From positions 1 through 64,000 of the forward strand of contig DATATM010000015.1 of NCBI GenBank assembly GCA_036268775.1: a DNA stretch of 64,000 bases, read 5' to 3'. Origin of the DNA: DASZIT01 sp036268775. GTDB taxonomy: Bacteria; Actinomycetota; Acidimicrobiia; Acidimicrobiales; RAAP-2. The position numbers and the translations under genes are program-made. The notes below the pieces were generated by a model that ran no database searches, had not been told where the DNA came from, and saw only the letters and a program-made list of their open reading frames with translations. Below, one piece after another: positions 24,895-33,527 of this stretch (within the stretch, counting starts at the first letter, position 1; every line of letters begins with the position of its first letter).

Positions 24895-26045
24895 TAGACA
24901 GGGACTTCTTTCGGGAACTGGGTGAGGGACCGGCTGCCGTCCTCGGTCACCACCAAGGTGTCCTCGATGCGTACCCCACCGGTGTCGGGCAGGTACACGC
25001 CCGGCTCCACGGTGATGACGGCGCCGGGGCTGAGGATAGCAGTTGACCCTGGTCCGACCGGCGGGGCTTCGTGGATGTCGAGGCCGACCCCGTGGCCGGT
25101 GCCGTGCTCGAACCGCTCGGCCCAGCCCGCCTCGTCGATCACCTGGCGACAGGTCAGGTCCACCGCTCCGGTCTCGGTCCCCGGGCGGACGGCTGCCACT
25201 CCGGCTCGTTGAGACTCGGCGACCACCGAGAACACCCGGGCCAACTCACCGGTCGGCTCGCCACCGACGGAGAAGGTGCGGGTCATGTCCGAGCGGTAGC
25301 CGTCGAAGATGGCGCCGAAGTCGACCACCACCGGGTCGCCCGGACGGATCCGCCGGGGGCCGGGTCGGGCGTGGGGCTTGGCCGAGTTCTCCCCGGAGGC
25401 GACGATGGTCTCGAAGGCACTGTCCTCCGCGCCGGCCACCCGCATGGCATGGTCGAGGGCGGCGGCAAAGCGAGATTCGGTGAGCGGGTCGCCGGCGCCG
25501 TTGCCCGACCCGACCGCCGCCAGCAGCGGGAGGACTTCGGCCAGCGCCTGGTCGGCGATGGCGGCGGCCCGCTCCATCCGGAGGATCTCGTTGGCGTCCT
25601 TCACCACCCGGAGCCCTTCGACCAACCCGCGGGTGGGGAACAGTTCGGCGGAGGCGAGGACCTCGGTCCAGGAACGCTGGGCGGCCCAGCTGACATCGTC
25701 GGCTTCCAGCCCGATCCGGGCGGCGGACTTGGCGGCTTCCGCCAACCCCTCCCGCTGCGCCTGGACGCCACCCACCACGATGGTCACCTGGTCGCCGACT
25801 CCGGCCGCCCGCAGCTGTTCGGCCGACTGGGTCCGGTACCGGCCGTCGGTGGTCAGCACCGCGGTCCCGGCGGTGACCATCAGCAACCCGGCGGAGCCGG
25901 AGAACCCGGTCAGCCAGCGGATGTTGGCCGGGGTGGTGACCAGCAAGGCGTCGACGGCGGCAACATCGCCGTCGACGGGGTCGAAGCGTTCGCGCAGCCG
26001 GTCCAACCGGCCGGCCACCAGCATCGGGGGAAGCTCATCGGTCAT
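24894..26045 (-). CDS. Xaa-Pro aminopeptidase / dipeptidase (M24B)
   Basis: Metallopeptidase of the pita-bread fold that removes residues before proline. The 383-residue protein has an N-terminal creatinase-like domain (NIRWLTGFSGSAGLLMV) and the catalytic domain with the metal ligands in VVVDFGAIFDGYRSDMTRTF (two Asp), HGTGHGVGLDIHEAP (His) and ITVEPGVYLP plus GGVRIEDTLVV (Glu). The start ATG at 26045 leaves 16 bp after aroQ; a GTG at 26051 is an alternative. It sits between aroQ and efp, a conserved arrangement (pepQ/pepP-efp). Confidence 0.92.
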   Translation of the reverse strand: MTDELPPMLVAGRLDRLRERFDPVDGDVAAVDALLVTTPANIRWLTGFSGSAGLLMVTAGTAVLTTDGRYRTQSAEQLRAAGVGDQVTIVVGGVQAQREGLAEAAKSAARIGLEADDVSWAAQRSWTEVLASAELFPTRGLVEGLRVVKDANEILRMERAAAIADQALAEVLPLLAAVGSGNGAGDPLTESRFAAALDHAMRVAGAEDSAFETIVASGENSAKPHARPGPRRIRPGDPVVVDFGAIFDGYRSDMTRTFSVGGEPTGELARVFSVVAESQRAGVAAVRPGTETGAVDLTCRQVIDEAGWAERFEHGTGHGVGLDIHEAPPVGPGSTAILSPGAVITVEPGVYLPDTGGVRIEDTLVVTEDGSRSLTQFPKEVPV

Positions 26046-26061
26046 GGTCACCGCGGCCACC

Positions 26062-26520
26062 TCACGATTCCGATCGGGCGGCGAGGAGACGATGGGTCGC
26101 CTCCACCGCCAAGGCGTAGCCCAACCCACCGAACCCGGCGATGCTGCCGTCGGACACCGGGGCAACCACCGAAAGGTGACGGAACGGCTCGCGGGCGGCG
26201 GGGTTGGAGAGGTGCAGTTCCACCACCACGCCGTCGAAGGCGGCCAGGGCGTCGTGGAGCGACCAGGAGGTGTGGGTGAGGGCCCCGGCGTTGATGATGA
26301 TGGCCACCGCCCTCCCCCGGGCCCCTTGGACCGCCTCGACCAGTTCGCCCTCGTGGTTGGTTTGGATGTGCTCGATGGCCAGCCCCAGCTTGTCGGCTGC
26401 CCGGGTGGCGGTGGCCACATGGTCGGCCAGGGTCTCGGGTCCGTAGACAGCCGGCTCCCGGTCGCCCAGCAAGTTCAAATTGGGACCGGAGAGGAGCACG
26501 ACGAGTGCTGGCTGGCTCAT
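26062..26520 (-). CDS. aroQ: 3-dehydroquinate dehydratase, type II
   Basis: Third step of the shikimate pathway. The 152-residue protein has the type II motifs GPNLNLLGDREPAVYG (catalytic Tyr), NAGALTHTSWSLHDAL and ELHLSNPAAREPFRH (catalytic His region). It overlaps aroB by 4 bp. Confidence 0.96.
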   Translation of the reverse strand: MSQPALVVLLSGPNLNLLGDREPAVYGPETLADHVATATRAADKLGLAIEHIQTNHEGELVEAVQGARGRAVAIIINAGALTHTSWSLHDALAAFDGVVVELHLSNPAAREPFRHLSVVAPVSDGSIAGFGGLGYALAVEATHRLLAARSES

Positions 26521-27581
26521 GACGAACGTCCCATCTCTGCCAGGGTAGCGACCACCTCGGCGGGTTCGACATTCCTCACCGGCTCAGGCCCGCGGGGACC
26601 GTCCAGCACGAAGGTGAGGTCATGGTGGGCTTTCTTGTCCCGGGCCATGTACGCCACCAGGGTGTCGGGGTCGGCTCCGGGCGGCAGGTCACCCGACAGG
26701 TCGAAAGCGCCGATCACCTTCCGGTGGAGGTCGACCCGGGCGTCGTCGATGCGTCCGAGCCGGCGGGCCAACCGGGCGGCGAACACCAGCCCGATCGCGA
26801 CCGCCTCCCCGTGGCGGAGATCCCACTCCCGGTCGGGCTCGAAGGCGGCGGCCTCCAGCGCGTGGGCGAGGGTGTGCCCGTAATTGAGGATCATCCGGCG
26901 ATCGCCTTCTCGCTCATCGGCCGCCACCACCTCGGCCTTGATGCCCACGCACCTCGCCACCTGTTCGGTGAGGTCGAGATCGAGGAGGGAGGCGTCGGGC
27001 GCCGGTAGCCCGGTGGCGTCCGACGGGTCGAGAAAGGCGTACTTGGCCATCTCCCCTCGCCCCGACGCCCACTCCCGGGGGGGAAGGGTGGCGAGCACTT
27101 CGGTATCGCAGAGAACGGCGCGGGGTTGCCAGAACGCCCCCACCAGGTTCTTCCCTTCCGGAAGGTTGACCCCGGTCTTGCCGCCGATGGCGGCGTCCAC
27201 CTGGCCGAGCAGGGTGGTCGACACGTTCACATAGGCGGTGCCCCGATGGAACGACGCCGCCGCGAATCCGGCCACGTCGGTCACCACCCCGCCGCCGACG
27301 GCGATCACCACGTCACTCCGGCTGATGCCGGCCCGGGCGAAGTCGCGGCAGAGCTCCTCGACCACCCGCATCGACTTGGCCGGCTCGCCGTCCGGCAGGG
27401 TGAGGACGTCGAACGGCATGCCGGGATCGACCGCCACCGGGATCCCGGCCTGGGTCACCACCGCCGCCCGGCGGGCGGAGGGGACCGACTCGGACACCAT
27501 CGCCCCCAGCTGGTGGCGAACCCCGTCGCCGACCACCACGTCGTAGGACCGCTCACCCAGCGCCACCGGGATCCGGATCAT
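26517..27581 (-). CDS. aroB: 3-dehydroquinate synthase
   Basis: Second step of the shikimate pathway, NAD- and metal-dependent. Hallmarks: VIAVGGGVVTDVAGFAAASFHRG, STTLLGQVDAAIGGKTGVN, the Lys of GKNLVGAFWQP, and the metal His residues in LNYGHTLAHALE and LRHGEAVAIG. Length 354 is typical. The start overlaps aroK and the end overlaps aroQ, each by 4 bp. Confidence 0.97.
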   Translation of the reverse strand: MIRIPVALGERSYDVVVGDGVRHQLGAMVSESVPSARRAAVVTQAGIPVAVDPGMPFDVLTLPDGEPAKSMRVVEELCRDFARAGISRSDVVIAVGGGVVTDVAGFAAASFHRGTAYVNVSTTLLGQVDAAIGGKTGVNLPEGKNLVGAFWQPRAVLCDTEVLATLPPREWASGRGEMAKYAFLDPSDATGLPAPDASLLDLDLTEQVARCVGIKAEVVAADEREGDRRMILNYGHTLAHALEAAAFEPDREWDLRHGEAVAIGLVFAARLARRLGRIDDARVDLHRKVIGAFDLSGDLPPGADPDTLVAYMARDKKAHHDLTFVLDGPRGPEPVRNVEPAEVVATLAEMGRSS

Positions 27582-28114
27582 GCCCCCGCTCCCTGTGGGG
27601 CATCGGCCAGGCCGGATCCGGCCAGCACCCGGTCGACCACGTCATCGGGGGTGAGGTCGTCGACGTCGATGACCAGATGGGCCACCGATTGATAGAGAGG
27701 ACGACGGATCTCGTACAGCGCGGTCAGGGACTCCAGTGGATCCTCGCCGAGCAGAGGCCGGCCGGCGCCGGTTCCCACCCGCCGACCGAGGGTGGCCGGG
27801 TCGGCCCGGAGCCAGACCACCACGCCGGAGCGGGCCAGCAGGGTTCGATTGGCTTCGGACAGCACCGCCCCTCCGGCCACCGAGATCACCGCCGGGGCCC
27901 GGCCGGTCATCGCCTCCGCCAACACCCGGCTCTCCTCCGCCCGGAAAGCCGGCTCGCCGTCCTCGGCGAAGATGTCCGGAACGGTGCGGCCGGTGGCGGC
28001 CAGCACCTGGGCGTCGGAGTCGAAGAACTCCCAACCCAGCCGGGCGGCGGCCAGCCGGCCAACGGTGGTCTTGCCGGCGCCCATCATCCCGACCAGCAAC
28101 AGCCGGTCAGGCAT
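27578..28114 (-). CDS. aroK: Shikimate kinase
   Basis: Phosphorylates shikimate. The P-loop is GMMGAGKTTVGRL near the N-terminus; the substrate Asp is in FFDSDAQVLAATGRTV, GGAVL follows, and the lid carries GRPLLGEDP. Length 178. It overlaps aroC by 8 bp and aroB by 4 bp. Confidence 0.96.
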   Translation of the reverse strand: MPDRLLLVGMMGAGKTTVGRLAAARLGWEFFDSDAQVLAATGRTVPDIFAEDGEPAFRAEESRVLAEAMTGRAPAVISVAGGAVLSEANRTLLARSGVVVWLRADPATLGRRVGTGAGRPLLGEDPLESLTALYEIRRPLYQSVAHLVIDVDDLTPDDVVDRVLAGSGLADAPQGAGA

Positions 28115-29339
28115 CGGGAACAGGGGCCTTGGCCGCTGAGGGCGTCTCTCCCAGCGCCTTCAGGTACGACAGGCGATTGCGGCGGAACTCGGTCACCGAG
28201 TCGCCGCCGAACTTCCGGAGGGCTTCCCGGGCCAGGGTCAGCGCCACCATCGTCTCGGCCACCACCCCCATCGCCGGGACCGCGGTCACATCGGTCCGCT
28301 CCTTGAAAGACACTGTTGTCTCCTTGGTCACCACGTCCACCGTTTCGAGCGACGGCCGGTTCAAGGTGGCCAACGGCTTCATCGAGGCCCGGGTGACGAT
28401 GGGCGAACCGGTGGAGACACCACCCTCGATGCCACCGGCCCGATGGGTGTCTCGCATGTAGCCACCACCGAGCTCGGCGGCCTGGGCGGTGAGCGGGTCC
28501 TCGGAACCGGGGTCGGCCACCCGGATGGCGTCGTGGGCCACCGACCCGCGCAGCGCCGGCAACTCCAGCCCGTCCCCGATCTCCACCGCCTTGATGGCCT
28601 GGATGCTCATCAATGCCTGGGCCAGCAGGGCATCGAGCCGGCGGTCCCACTGCACGTAGCTGCCGAGCCCGACCGGCACCCCGTAAGCGATGACCTCGGC
28701 CACTCCTCCCAGGGAGTCGCCGTCCTTGGCCGCCGCCTTGATGGCGGCCACCATCCGCTCCTCCGCCTCGGGATCGGCGGTGCGCACCGGAGACTCGTCG
28801 ATGCGCCGGAGATCGGCCATCACCGGCAGGACGCCGGCTTCCGACCGCTCCGGCCCGATCTGGACGATGTGGCTGAGCACGTCCACCCCGATCTGCCAGA
28901 GCAGCAGCTTGGCCAGGGTTCCGGCTGCCACCCGGGCGGCGGTCTCCCGGGCCGAGGCCCGTTCCAGGACATCGCGGGCGTCATCCAATCCGTACTTGAG
29001 CATGCCGGCCAGGTCGGCGTGGCCGGGCCGGGGTTGGGTGAGGATCTTGGTGGGGAGGCCGGGGGCCGGCGACATCTCCTCTTCCCACTTCGGCCACTCG
29101 GTGTTGGCGATCTCGATGGCGATCGGCGATCCGAGGGTGCGGCCGTGACGGATCCCCGCCACCAGCGACACCTCGTCCGCCTCGAAGCGCATCCGCGGCC
29201 CCCGGCCGAATCCCAGCCGGCGGCGAGCCAATCCGAGTTGGATGTCCTCGGCGGTGACCAGGAGCCCGGCCGGCATGCCTTCCACTATCACCACCAGGGC
29301 GCGACCATGGGACTCTCCGGCGGTCAGATAGCGCAACAT
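28107..29339 (-). CDS. aroC: Chorismate synthase
   Basis: Final shikimate-pathway step, needing reduced FMN. The 410-residue protein begins LRYLTAGESHGRALVVIVEG and has RRLGFGRGPRMRFEADEV, RPGHADLAGMLKY, RASARETAARVAAG and GIEGGVSTGSPIV, all family motifs. First gene of a seven-gene block that ends with nusB. The ATG at 29339 lies 7 nt from TAGATT with no Shine-Dalgarno, so the operon mRNA is probably leaderless. Confidence 0.97.
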   Translation of the reverse strand: MLRYLTAGESHGRALVVIVEGMPAGLLVTAEDIQLGLARRRLGFGRGPRMRFEADEVSLVAGIRHGRTLGSPIAIEIANTEWPKWEEEMSPAPGLPTKILTQPRPGHADLAGMLKYGLDDARDVLERASARETAARVAAGTLAKLLLWQIGVDVLSHIVQIGPERSEAGVLPVMADLRRIDESPVRTADPEAEERMVAAIKAAAKDGDSLGGVAEVIAYGVPVGLGSYVQWDRRLDALLAQALMSIQAIKAVEIGDGLELPALRGSVAHDAIRVADPGSEDPLTAQAAELGGGYMRDTHRAGGIEGGVSTGSPIVTRASMKPLATLNRPSLETVDVVTKETTVSFKERTDVTAVPAMGVVAETMVALTLAREALRKFGGDSVTEFRRNRLSYLKALGETPSAAKAPVPDA

Positions 29340-29346
29340 CTGGGCA

Positions 29347-29352
29347 AATCTA
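29347..29352 (-). promoter_or_regulatory. -10 box of the aroC operon
   Basis: TAGATT on the minus strand with 7 nt to the aroC ATG. It probably drives the whole aroC-to-nusB block. Confidence 0.5.
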
Positions 29353-29417
29353 CTCGGGGTGCCGGGGCGCTCCGGCCCGCCACCTCCGGGTTCGTCGCCG
29401 GTCAGGGCGGCCGCGGT

Positions 29418-30218
29418 CTAGCTGGTGCCGAAAAAACTGTGGGCCAGGTGGGCGCCGAAGAAGACGGCCAGCACCGCCCCGAGCGACAACGCGGGGGCAA
29501 ACGGGATGCGGGTCTTCCGACCGGAGCCGAGCACCGCCATCATGAGGACGCCGAACACCAGTCCGATCACGAAGCCACCGAAGAACGCCAAGTAGGCGTG
29601 GACCAGACTCAGGTAGCCGGTGGCGATCCCGATAACTCCGGCCAGCCGGACGTCGCCGTAGCCCATCCCCTGGGGAATGAACCACCAGATGGTGAAGAAG
29701 AGCCCGAAGGCCACCGCCCCGGCAATGGCGGCTCCGCTCAGGTGCTGCCACTGGTGGTCCACCGCCGAGGTCGCCACCAACAGCGGGACGATGAGGAAGA
29801 GGGAGCCGTAGATCAGCCGGCGCGGCACCAACCGGTAGGAGAGGTCGGTCACCGCCACCACCACCAGCAGGGCGAAGAGTACACAGAAGGGAGCCAGGAC
29901 GAGGTCGGCTCCGAAGTGGTTGGCGGCCAGACCGAACAGCGCCCCGGTGACGATCGCCGCCGCCACCGTCCGGGCGGCGGAGGGTCCCTGGACGACCAGG
30001 TGACTGGGAGGAGGAACGGGGCTGGCTTCCGGGTCCGGGTCGGTGGCAACCTCCGGGGCGGCGGCCGGGGCGGCGGCTTTTCGCTGCTCGGCGGCCTCGG
30101 CCCGCTTCCGGGCTTCGTCCCGATGGCTGGCCTCGGCCAGCCGCTGGCCGAGGGGATCGAGCACCCCGCCGATCGCCAGTCCGGCCACGGTCGCCCCGGC
30201 GACAAGCACTGCGTTCAC
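29418..30218 (-). CDS. Prepilin peptidase (A24 family)
   Basis: Membrane aspartic protease that trims type IV prepilin leaders. The two catalytic aspartates are visible in AVTDLSYRLVP (about D125) and the GxGD-type motif GMGYGDVRL (about D189), among about six hydrophobic helices. The N-terminal part (about 28-80) is a charged, Ala/Pro-rich insert and lacks the cysteine-containing methylase domain of the classical PilD, so it probably only cleaves. Start GTG at 30218, 7 nt after TACGTT. No pilin genes are adjacent. Confidence 0.88.
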   Translation of the reverse strand: MNAVLVAGATVAGLAIGGVLDPLGQRLAEASHRDEARKRAEAAEQRKAAAPAAAPEVATDPDPEASPVPPPSHLVVQGPSAARTVAAAIVTGALFGLAANHFGADLVLAPFCVLFALLVVVAVTDLSYRLVPRRLIYGSLFLIVPLLVATSAVDHQWQHLSGAAIAGAVAFGLFFTIWWFIPQGMGYGDVRLAGVIGIATGYLSLVHAYLAFFGGFVIGLVFGVLMMAVLGSGRKTRIPFAPALSLGAVLAVFFGAHLAHSFFGTS

Positions 30219-30225
30219 GCGAAGA

Positions 30226-30231
30226 AACGTA
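30226..30231 (-). promoter_or_regulatory. -10 box for leaderless prepilin peptidase mRNA
   Basis: TACGTT on the minus strand with 7 nt to the GTG at 30218. Confidence 0.45.
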
Positions 30232-30300
30232 CCGGAGGAACCTCGCCGGTGGGCTGATCACCACTCCCGAGCCGCCCGGACGGGCAGCCGGTGAGAATGG

Positions 30301-30942
30301 TCAGCCGAGCGCCGGCTCGTAGAAGGGGTTGGCCCCGCTGGCGTGGTCGGTGACGTCGACCACCTGGGTCAGCTCCGGAATCGCCTCTCGCAGCATGACC
30401 TCGATGCCCTCCGACAAGGTGGCCTTGGCCATCCCGCAGCCCTGGCAGCCACCGCTCAGGCGGAGGTAGACGGCCAGGTCCTCCACCGCCACCAGGTCGG
30501 CGCGACCACCGTGGACGGCGATGCTGGGATTCACCAGGCTCTCGAGGACGGTCACCACCCGTTGGGCCAACGGATCGGACAGATCGATGTGATCGGGGAT
30601 CCCACCGGGCGGAGGGGCGGGGGGCAGGTTGGGATTGACCAGCACCAGACCGCCGTCCCCGGACGAGACGTCGAGGACGGCTCCCTGCAGCCGATCGATG
30701 CTGGTCTGCGGGACCACCACCGACAGACCGTCGTCTTCTCGGACCGCGTCCCAAATGTCGGCATCAGTGGTGGCACGGAAGTAGATGTCGTAAGTGAAAG
30801 CTCCGTCGGCCGCTCCGGTGATGTCGACCCACAAGGACAGCGATGCCGGGTCGGGATACTTGGCCAGCGTGTCGCCGACGATGGACCGGGCCGGAGAAGT
30901 GACGGTCAAGACCGGACGACGAGGTTCACGCGGTTGGCTCAC
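30301..30942 (-). CDS. NfuA-like iron-sulfur cluster carrier
   Basis: Probable Fe-S carrier of 213 aa. The C-terminal NifU-like domain has the cluster-binding CxxC in LSGGCQGCGMAKATLSEGI (Cys about 166 and 169) and SIAVHGGRADLVAVED. The N-terminal domain, ending in TSIDRLQGAVLDVSSGDGGL, resembles the degenerate A-type domain of NfuA, which lacks the cysteines. I prefer the GTG at 30942, which fits a leaderless start 7 nt after TATGAT; the tandem ATGs at 30954 and 30951 fall inside that -10 box. Confidence 0.85.
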   Translation of the reverse strand: MSQPREPRRPVLTVTSPARSIVGDTLAKYPDPASLSLWVDITGAADGAFTYDIYFRATTDADIWDAVREDDGLSVVVPQTSIDRLQGAVLDVSSGDGGLVLVNPNLPPAPPPGGIPDHIDLSDPLAQRVVTVLESLVNPSIAVHGGRADLVAVEDLAVYLRLSGGCQGCGMAKATLSEGIEVMLREAIPELTQVVDVTDHASGANPFYEPALG

Positions 30943-30948
30943 GCCTGT

Positions 30949-30955
30949 CATCATA
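30949..30955. promoter_or_regulatory. Interlocked divergent -10 boxes
   Basis: TATGAT on the minus strand (30950-30955) ends 7 nt before the GTG at 30942, and CATCAT on the plus strand (30949-30954) ends 6 nt before the GTG at 30961. The boxes share nearly all bases, so one melted region could serve both directions and yield two leaderless mRNAs. The plus-strand match to TANNNT is imperfect. Confidence 0.45.
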
Positions 30956-30960
30956 AGAGC

Positions 30961-31710
30961 GTGACCCCAGCCCGCCCGCAGGTGCCCATCGATGCTCACG
31001 AATGGATCAGCTTCAAGGACCCGGACGAGGAACGGACGTGGCAGTTCGACGTGACCTTTCTCACCAGCCCCTGGACCTGTATCTACGGTCAGGGTTGCCA
31101 GGGGGTGCTGACCGGGCCCGCCCCCGAACTTATCCAGGGCTGTTGCTCCTACGGCGCCCACTTCACCGGCAAGAAGGATGCCCGCGCCGTCGAGAAGGCG
31201 GCCACCGATCTGACCCCGGACATCTGGCAGTTCCACCGGCAGGGCCGGAAGGGTGTGGTGAAGAAACTGCCGGATGGGGAACTCGCCACCCGCATGGTCG
31301 ACGGCGCCTGCATCTTCTTGAACCGGCCCGGCTTCGCCGCCGGGGCCGGCTGCGCGTTGCACAAGTCAGCCGAGAGGCAAGGAGTCAGCCACGTCGAGAC
31401 CAAGCCGGAGGTGTGTTGGCAGCTTCCGCTCCGGCGAGAGGACGAGACCTCCCCCGACGGCCACGTCACCTCGGTGATCCGACAATGGGACCGGCGTCAC
31501 TGGGGGGAGGGAGGCGAAGAGTTCCATTGGTGGTGCACCGAGGACCCCGCCGCCTTCGTCGGACACGAGCCGGTCTACCTGAGCATGCGAACCGAGCTGG
31601 TGACGATGGCCGGCAAGAAGGTCTACCGGCGGCTCAGCGCCTACCTCGACGAGCGGATGATGCCACGCACCAAGGTGGCCCTGCTCCGCCACCCGGCTGC
31701 CCGGGGATGA
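30961..31710 (+). CDS. Conserved cysteine-cluster protein of unknown function
   Basis: A 249-residue soluble protein with clustered cysteines: CIYGQGC (about 41-47), GCCSYGAHF, GACIFLNRPGFAAGAGCALH and VCWQLP. The pattern resembles YkgJ-type zinc/iron-chelating cysteine clusters, with CxxxxxC, CC and CxxxxxxxxxxxxC spacing. The protein also has HWWCTEDP and is Trp/Tyr-rich toward the end. I recognise it as a conserved actinobacterial type but cannot give a function. It is divergent from the NfuA-like gene, which hints at a link to metal or Fe-S metabolism, but that is only inference. Confidence 0.75.
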   Translation: MTPARPQVPIDAHEWISFKDPDEERTWQFDVTFLTSPWTCIYGQGCQGVLTGPAPELIQGCCSYGAHFTGKKDARAVEKAATDLTPDIWQFHRQGRKGVVKKLPDGELATRMVDGACIFLNRPGFAAGAGCALHKSAERQGVSHVETKPEVCWQLPLRREDETSPDGHVTSVIRQWDRRHWGEGGEEFHWWCTEDPAAFVGHEPVYLSMRTELVTMAGKKVYRRLSAYLDERMMPRTKVALLRHPAARG

Positions 31711-31723
31711 CGCCGACCCGCCG

Positions 31724-31933
31724 TTACTCGGCCAGGGGGTCGTCCTCGGCATAGGTGGTCCGGCTCGGGGTCGTCCCCAGGATCTCGTCGTACTCGTCTT
31801 CGGTGGCCAGGCACCAGGAGGCGTGCTTGTCGTCGGGTTCCGCCCCGCACTCCGGGCAGCTCCGGTTGGCTGTCGCGACGGATCGCTTCAGACTGCGTGC
31901 TTCTTCGAAGCGGCGATGCCGACCCTTCTTCAC
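31724..31933 (-). CDS. Small zinc-ribbon-like protein
   Basis: A 69-residue basic-then-acidic protein beginning MKKGRHRRFEEARSLKR and containing CPECGAEPDDKHASWCLA, a CxxC...HxxxC arrangement suited to one zinc ion, followed by an acidic tail. The GTG at 31933 is chosen because AAGGAG lies 8 nt upstream. Function unknown; it could be a small regulatory or ribosome-associated zinc protein. Confidence 0.6.
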   Translation of the reverse strand: MKKGRHRRFEEARSLKRSVATANRSCPECGAEPDDKHASWCLATEDEYDEILGTTPSRTTYAEDDPLAE

Positions 31934-32074
31934 CGAAACGACTCCTTGTCCCCGGACTGTCCCCGGCCAGAGGCGGTGCCCAGCACGACCCATCGGGCCG
32001 GGGCAACCGCCATCCACCATGCCCCTTCAGTGTAGTGCGGGTCACCGGTGGTCGTCGCGCGGAAATTGCCCCTG

Positions 32075-32080
32075 TACGAT
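32075..32080 (+). promoter_or_regulatory. -10 box for leaderless small ORF
   Basis: TACGAT with 6 nt to the GTG at 32087 and no Shine-Dalgarno. Confidence 0.4.
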
Positions 32081-32086
32081 CGTCGG

Positions 32087-32323
32087 GTGACCGAAGGATT
32101 CGACCCCCAAGCCATGATCGACAGGTTCCGAGCCAGGGCAAACGCCGTCCGCACTCGGGGACTTCCCCCCATCGAGGGCCCGGAGCGCCTCCGCTTCAAA
32201 GAGCAGATGCAGGCCGACTTCATGGACTACGCGATGCTCGGTGACGCCCAAGCCGAGTTGGTGGATGGCATTCTCACCCTCCGGATCGACCTGCGCCCGA
32301 AGGACGGCAGCCAAGGCGGCTGA
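32087..32323 (+). CDS. Small conserved-looking hypothetical protein
   Basis: A 78-residue charged protein, VTEGFDPQAMIDRFRARANAVR at its start and MQADFMDYAMLGDAQAELVDG in the second half, ending in IDLRPKDGSQGG. Normal coding composition, a good -10 box and a start 6 nt after it support a real leaderless gene. No family recognised and no signal peptide or membrane segment. It lies between a small zinc protein and a flavin reductase on the opposite strand. Confidence 0.6.
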   Translation: MTEGFDPQAMIDRFRARANAVRTRGLPPIEGPERLRFKEQMQADFMDYAMLGDAQAELVDGILTLRIDLRPKDGSQGG

Positions 32324-32359
32324 AACCAGCCGGATCTCCCCGGAGGGGGGGAGGTCCGG

Positions 32360-32956
32360 TCAGCCTCCGTAGTTCATGCGGGTGTCCTCCATCCGGAGCA
32401 CCTCGACGGCGGCCCCCGGCTCGTCGCCGACTCCGGCCAGCTCGCCGACGTCCACCACCTCCCCGATGAACAGCGCGTGGCTGCCCGGCTCGCCGGGGCC
32501 GACTTCCATGTCCACCGTGTGCCGCACCTCGCAGGCCAACCAACCCACCGCCGAGGGCAGCACCGGCAGCCCGCCGGCGACGTCGACCACCAGCTCTCCC
32601 TGCATGGCGTTGATCGCCCCATCGGGTCCGAACTCGATGTCCTGGACCGGTTTCACGAACCGGCGCACCATTGACCGGTCGGCCCGGGCGAGGATGGAGA
32701 TCGAGAAGGTGGCGCTCTGACCAATCAACCCGGCGGTGACCGAACCGGTCTCCACCGCCACTGCCACCAACTTCGGGTTGGTGGACACCTGCATGACCAG
32801 GTTGGCGGTCATCAGGTTGGCGCGGGCCCCAGACCGGCTCCCGACCACGAAGAGCCCGGTGGGCATCGACCACAACACCCGGCGCCGACGGCGGTCGTAC
32901 TCGTCAGGATCCTGGCCCTCGGGCACCGGACCGGCGATACCGGTCGGGGTGGGCAT
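32360..32956 (-). CDS. Flavin reductase family protein
   Basis: A 198-residue FMN-binding split-barrel protein of the flavin-reductase-like domain: MPTGLFVVGSRSGARANLMTANLVMQVSTNPKLVAVAVE-type core (key MPTGLFVV and TANLVMQVS), FSISILARAD, LACEVRHTVDMEVGPGEPGSHALFIGEVVDVG, and the C-terminal RMEDTRMNYGG. It probably reduces flavin or acts as a flavin-dependent oxidoreductase; no oxygenase partner is adjacent. Start ATG at 32956. Confidence 0.87.
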   Translation of the reverse strand: MPTPTGIAGPVPEGQDPDEYDRRRRRVLWSMPTGLFVVGSRSGARANLMTANLVMQVSTNPKLVAVAVETGSVTAGLIGQSATFSISILARADRSMVRRFVKPVQDIEFGPDGAINAMQGELVVDVAGGLPVLPSAVGWLACEVRHTVDMEVGPGEPGSHALFIGEVVDVGELAGVGDEPGAAVEVLRMEDTRMNYGG

Positions 32957-32990
32957 GACTTAGCCCCGGCTCCGGGCACCCACCACGCCG

Positions 32991-33527
32991 TCAGTTCCCG
33001 AAGGGGTCGACATTGGCGCCGGCCGGAGCCGTCGAGGTGGTGGTGGAGGGAACGTGGCCGGTCACCGCGGTGATCCGGTCGATGGCGGTGGCCATCTGGG
33101 CTTGGGCTTTGGCCCGCAAAGTGGCCGAGGTGGCCAGCAGCTTCTGGTTGCCACCCGACCCGTTGTAGCAGTCGGTCCCCGCGTCGTAGGCGGTGGCATA
33201 GGCGTTCGACAGGTCGACCGACAGTTGCTGGTCCGGCGTCGGCAGGTTGCCGTTGGCAGTGCCGGCGTCAGTGACCAACAACCCGCACACCGATCGGATC
33301 TCTCCGGCCGGGTCATGCTGGGTGAAAGCCAGGTTCACATTCTTGATGTCGACGTCGACGGTGCCGATCGACGAACCGGCCCCGGCCCCGGAAACCCATT
33401 CGGTGACCTGATGCGCCGGGGTCCCCGCCTGTTCCTGACCGGCACAGCCGGCCAGGCCGATCGAGCTGATCACCACCGCGGCGGTCACCGCTCCCGCCCG
33501 CCTCCGGGGGAAGGATCCCAGCCTCAA
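32991..33527 (-). CDS. Lipoprotein of unknown function
   Basis: A 178-residue secreted lipoprotein: basic n-region (RLGSFPRRR), hydrophobic core and lipobox ISSIGLAGC. The mature region is Ser/Thr/Ala/Gly-rich with two further cysteines (SVCGLLV, TDCYNGSGG) and a C-terminal low-complexity tail (TSTAPAGANVDPFGN). No family recognised. It overlaps DUF3151 by 4 bp, so the two are coupled. Confidence 0.75.
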   Translation of the reverse strand: MRLGSFPRRRAGAVTAAVVISSIGLAGCAGQEQAGTPAHQVTEWVSGAGAGSSIGTVDVDIKNVNLAFTQHDPAGEIRSVCGLLVTDAGTANGNLPTPDQQLSVDLSNAYATAYDAGTDCYNGSGGNQKLLATSATLRAKAQAQMATAIDRITAVTGHVPSTTTSTAPAGANVDPFGN

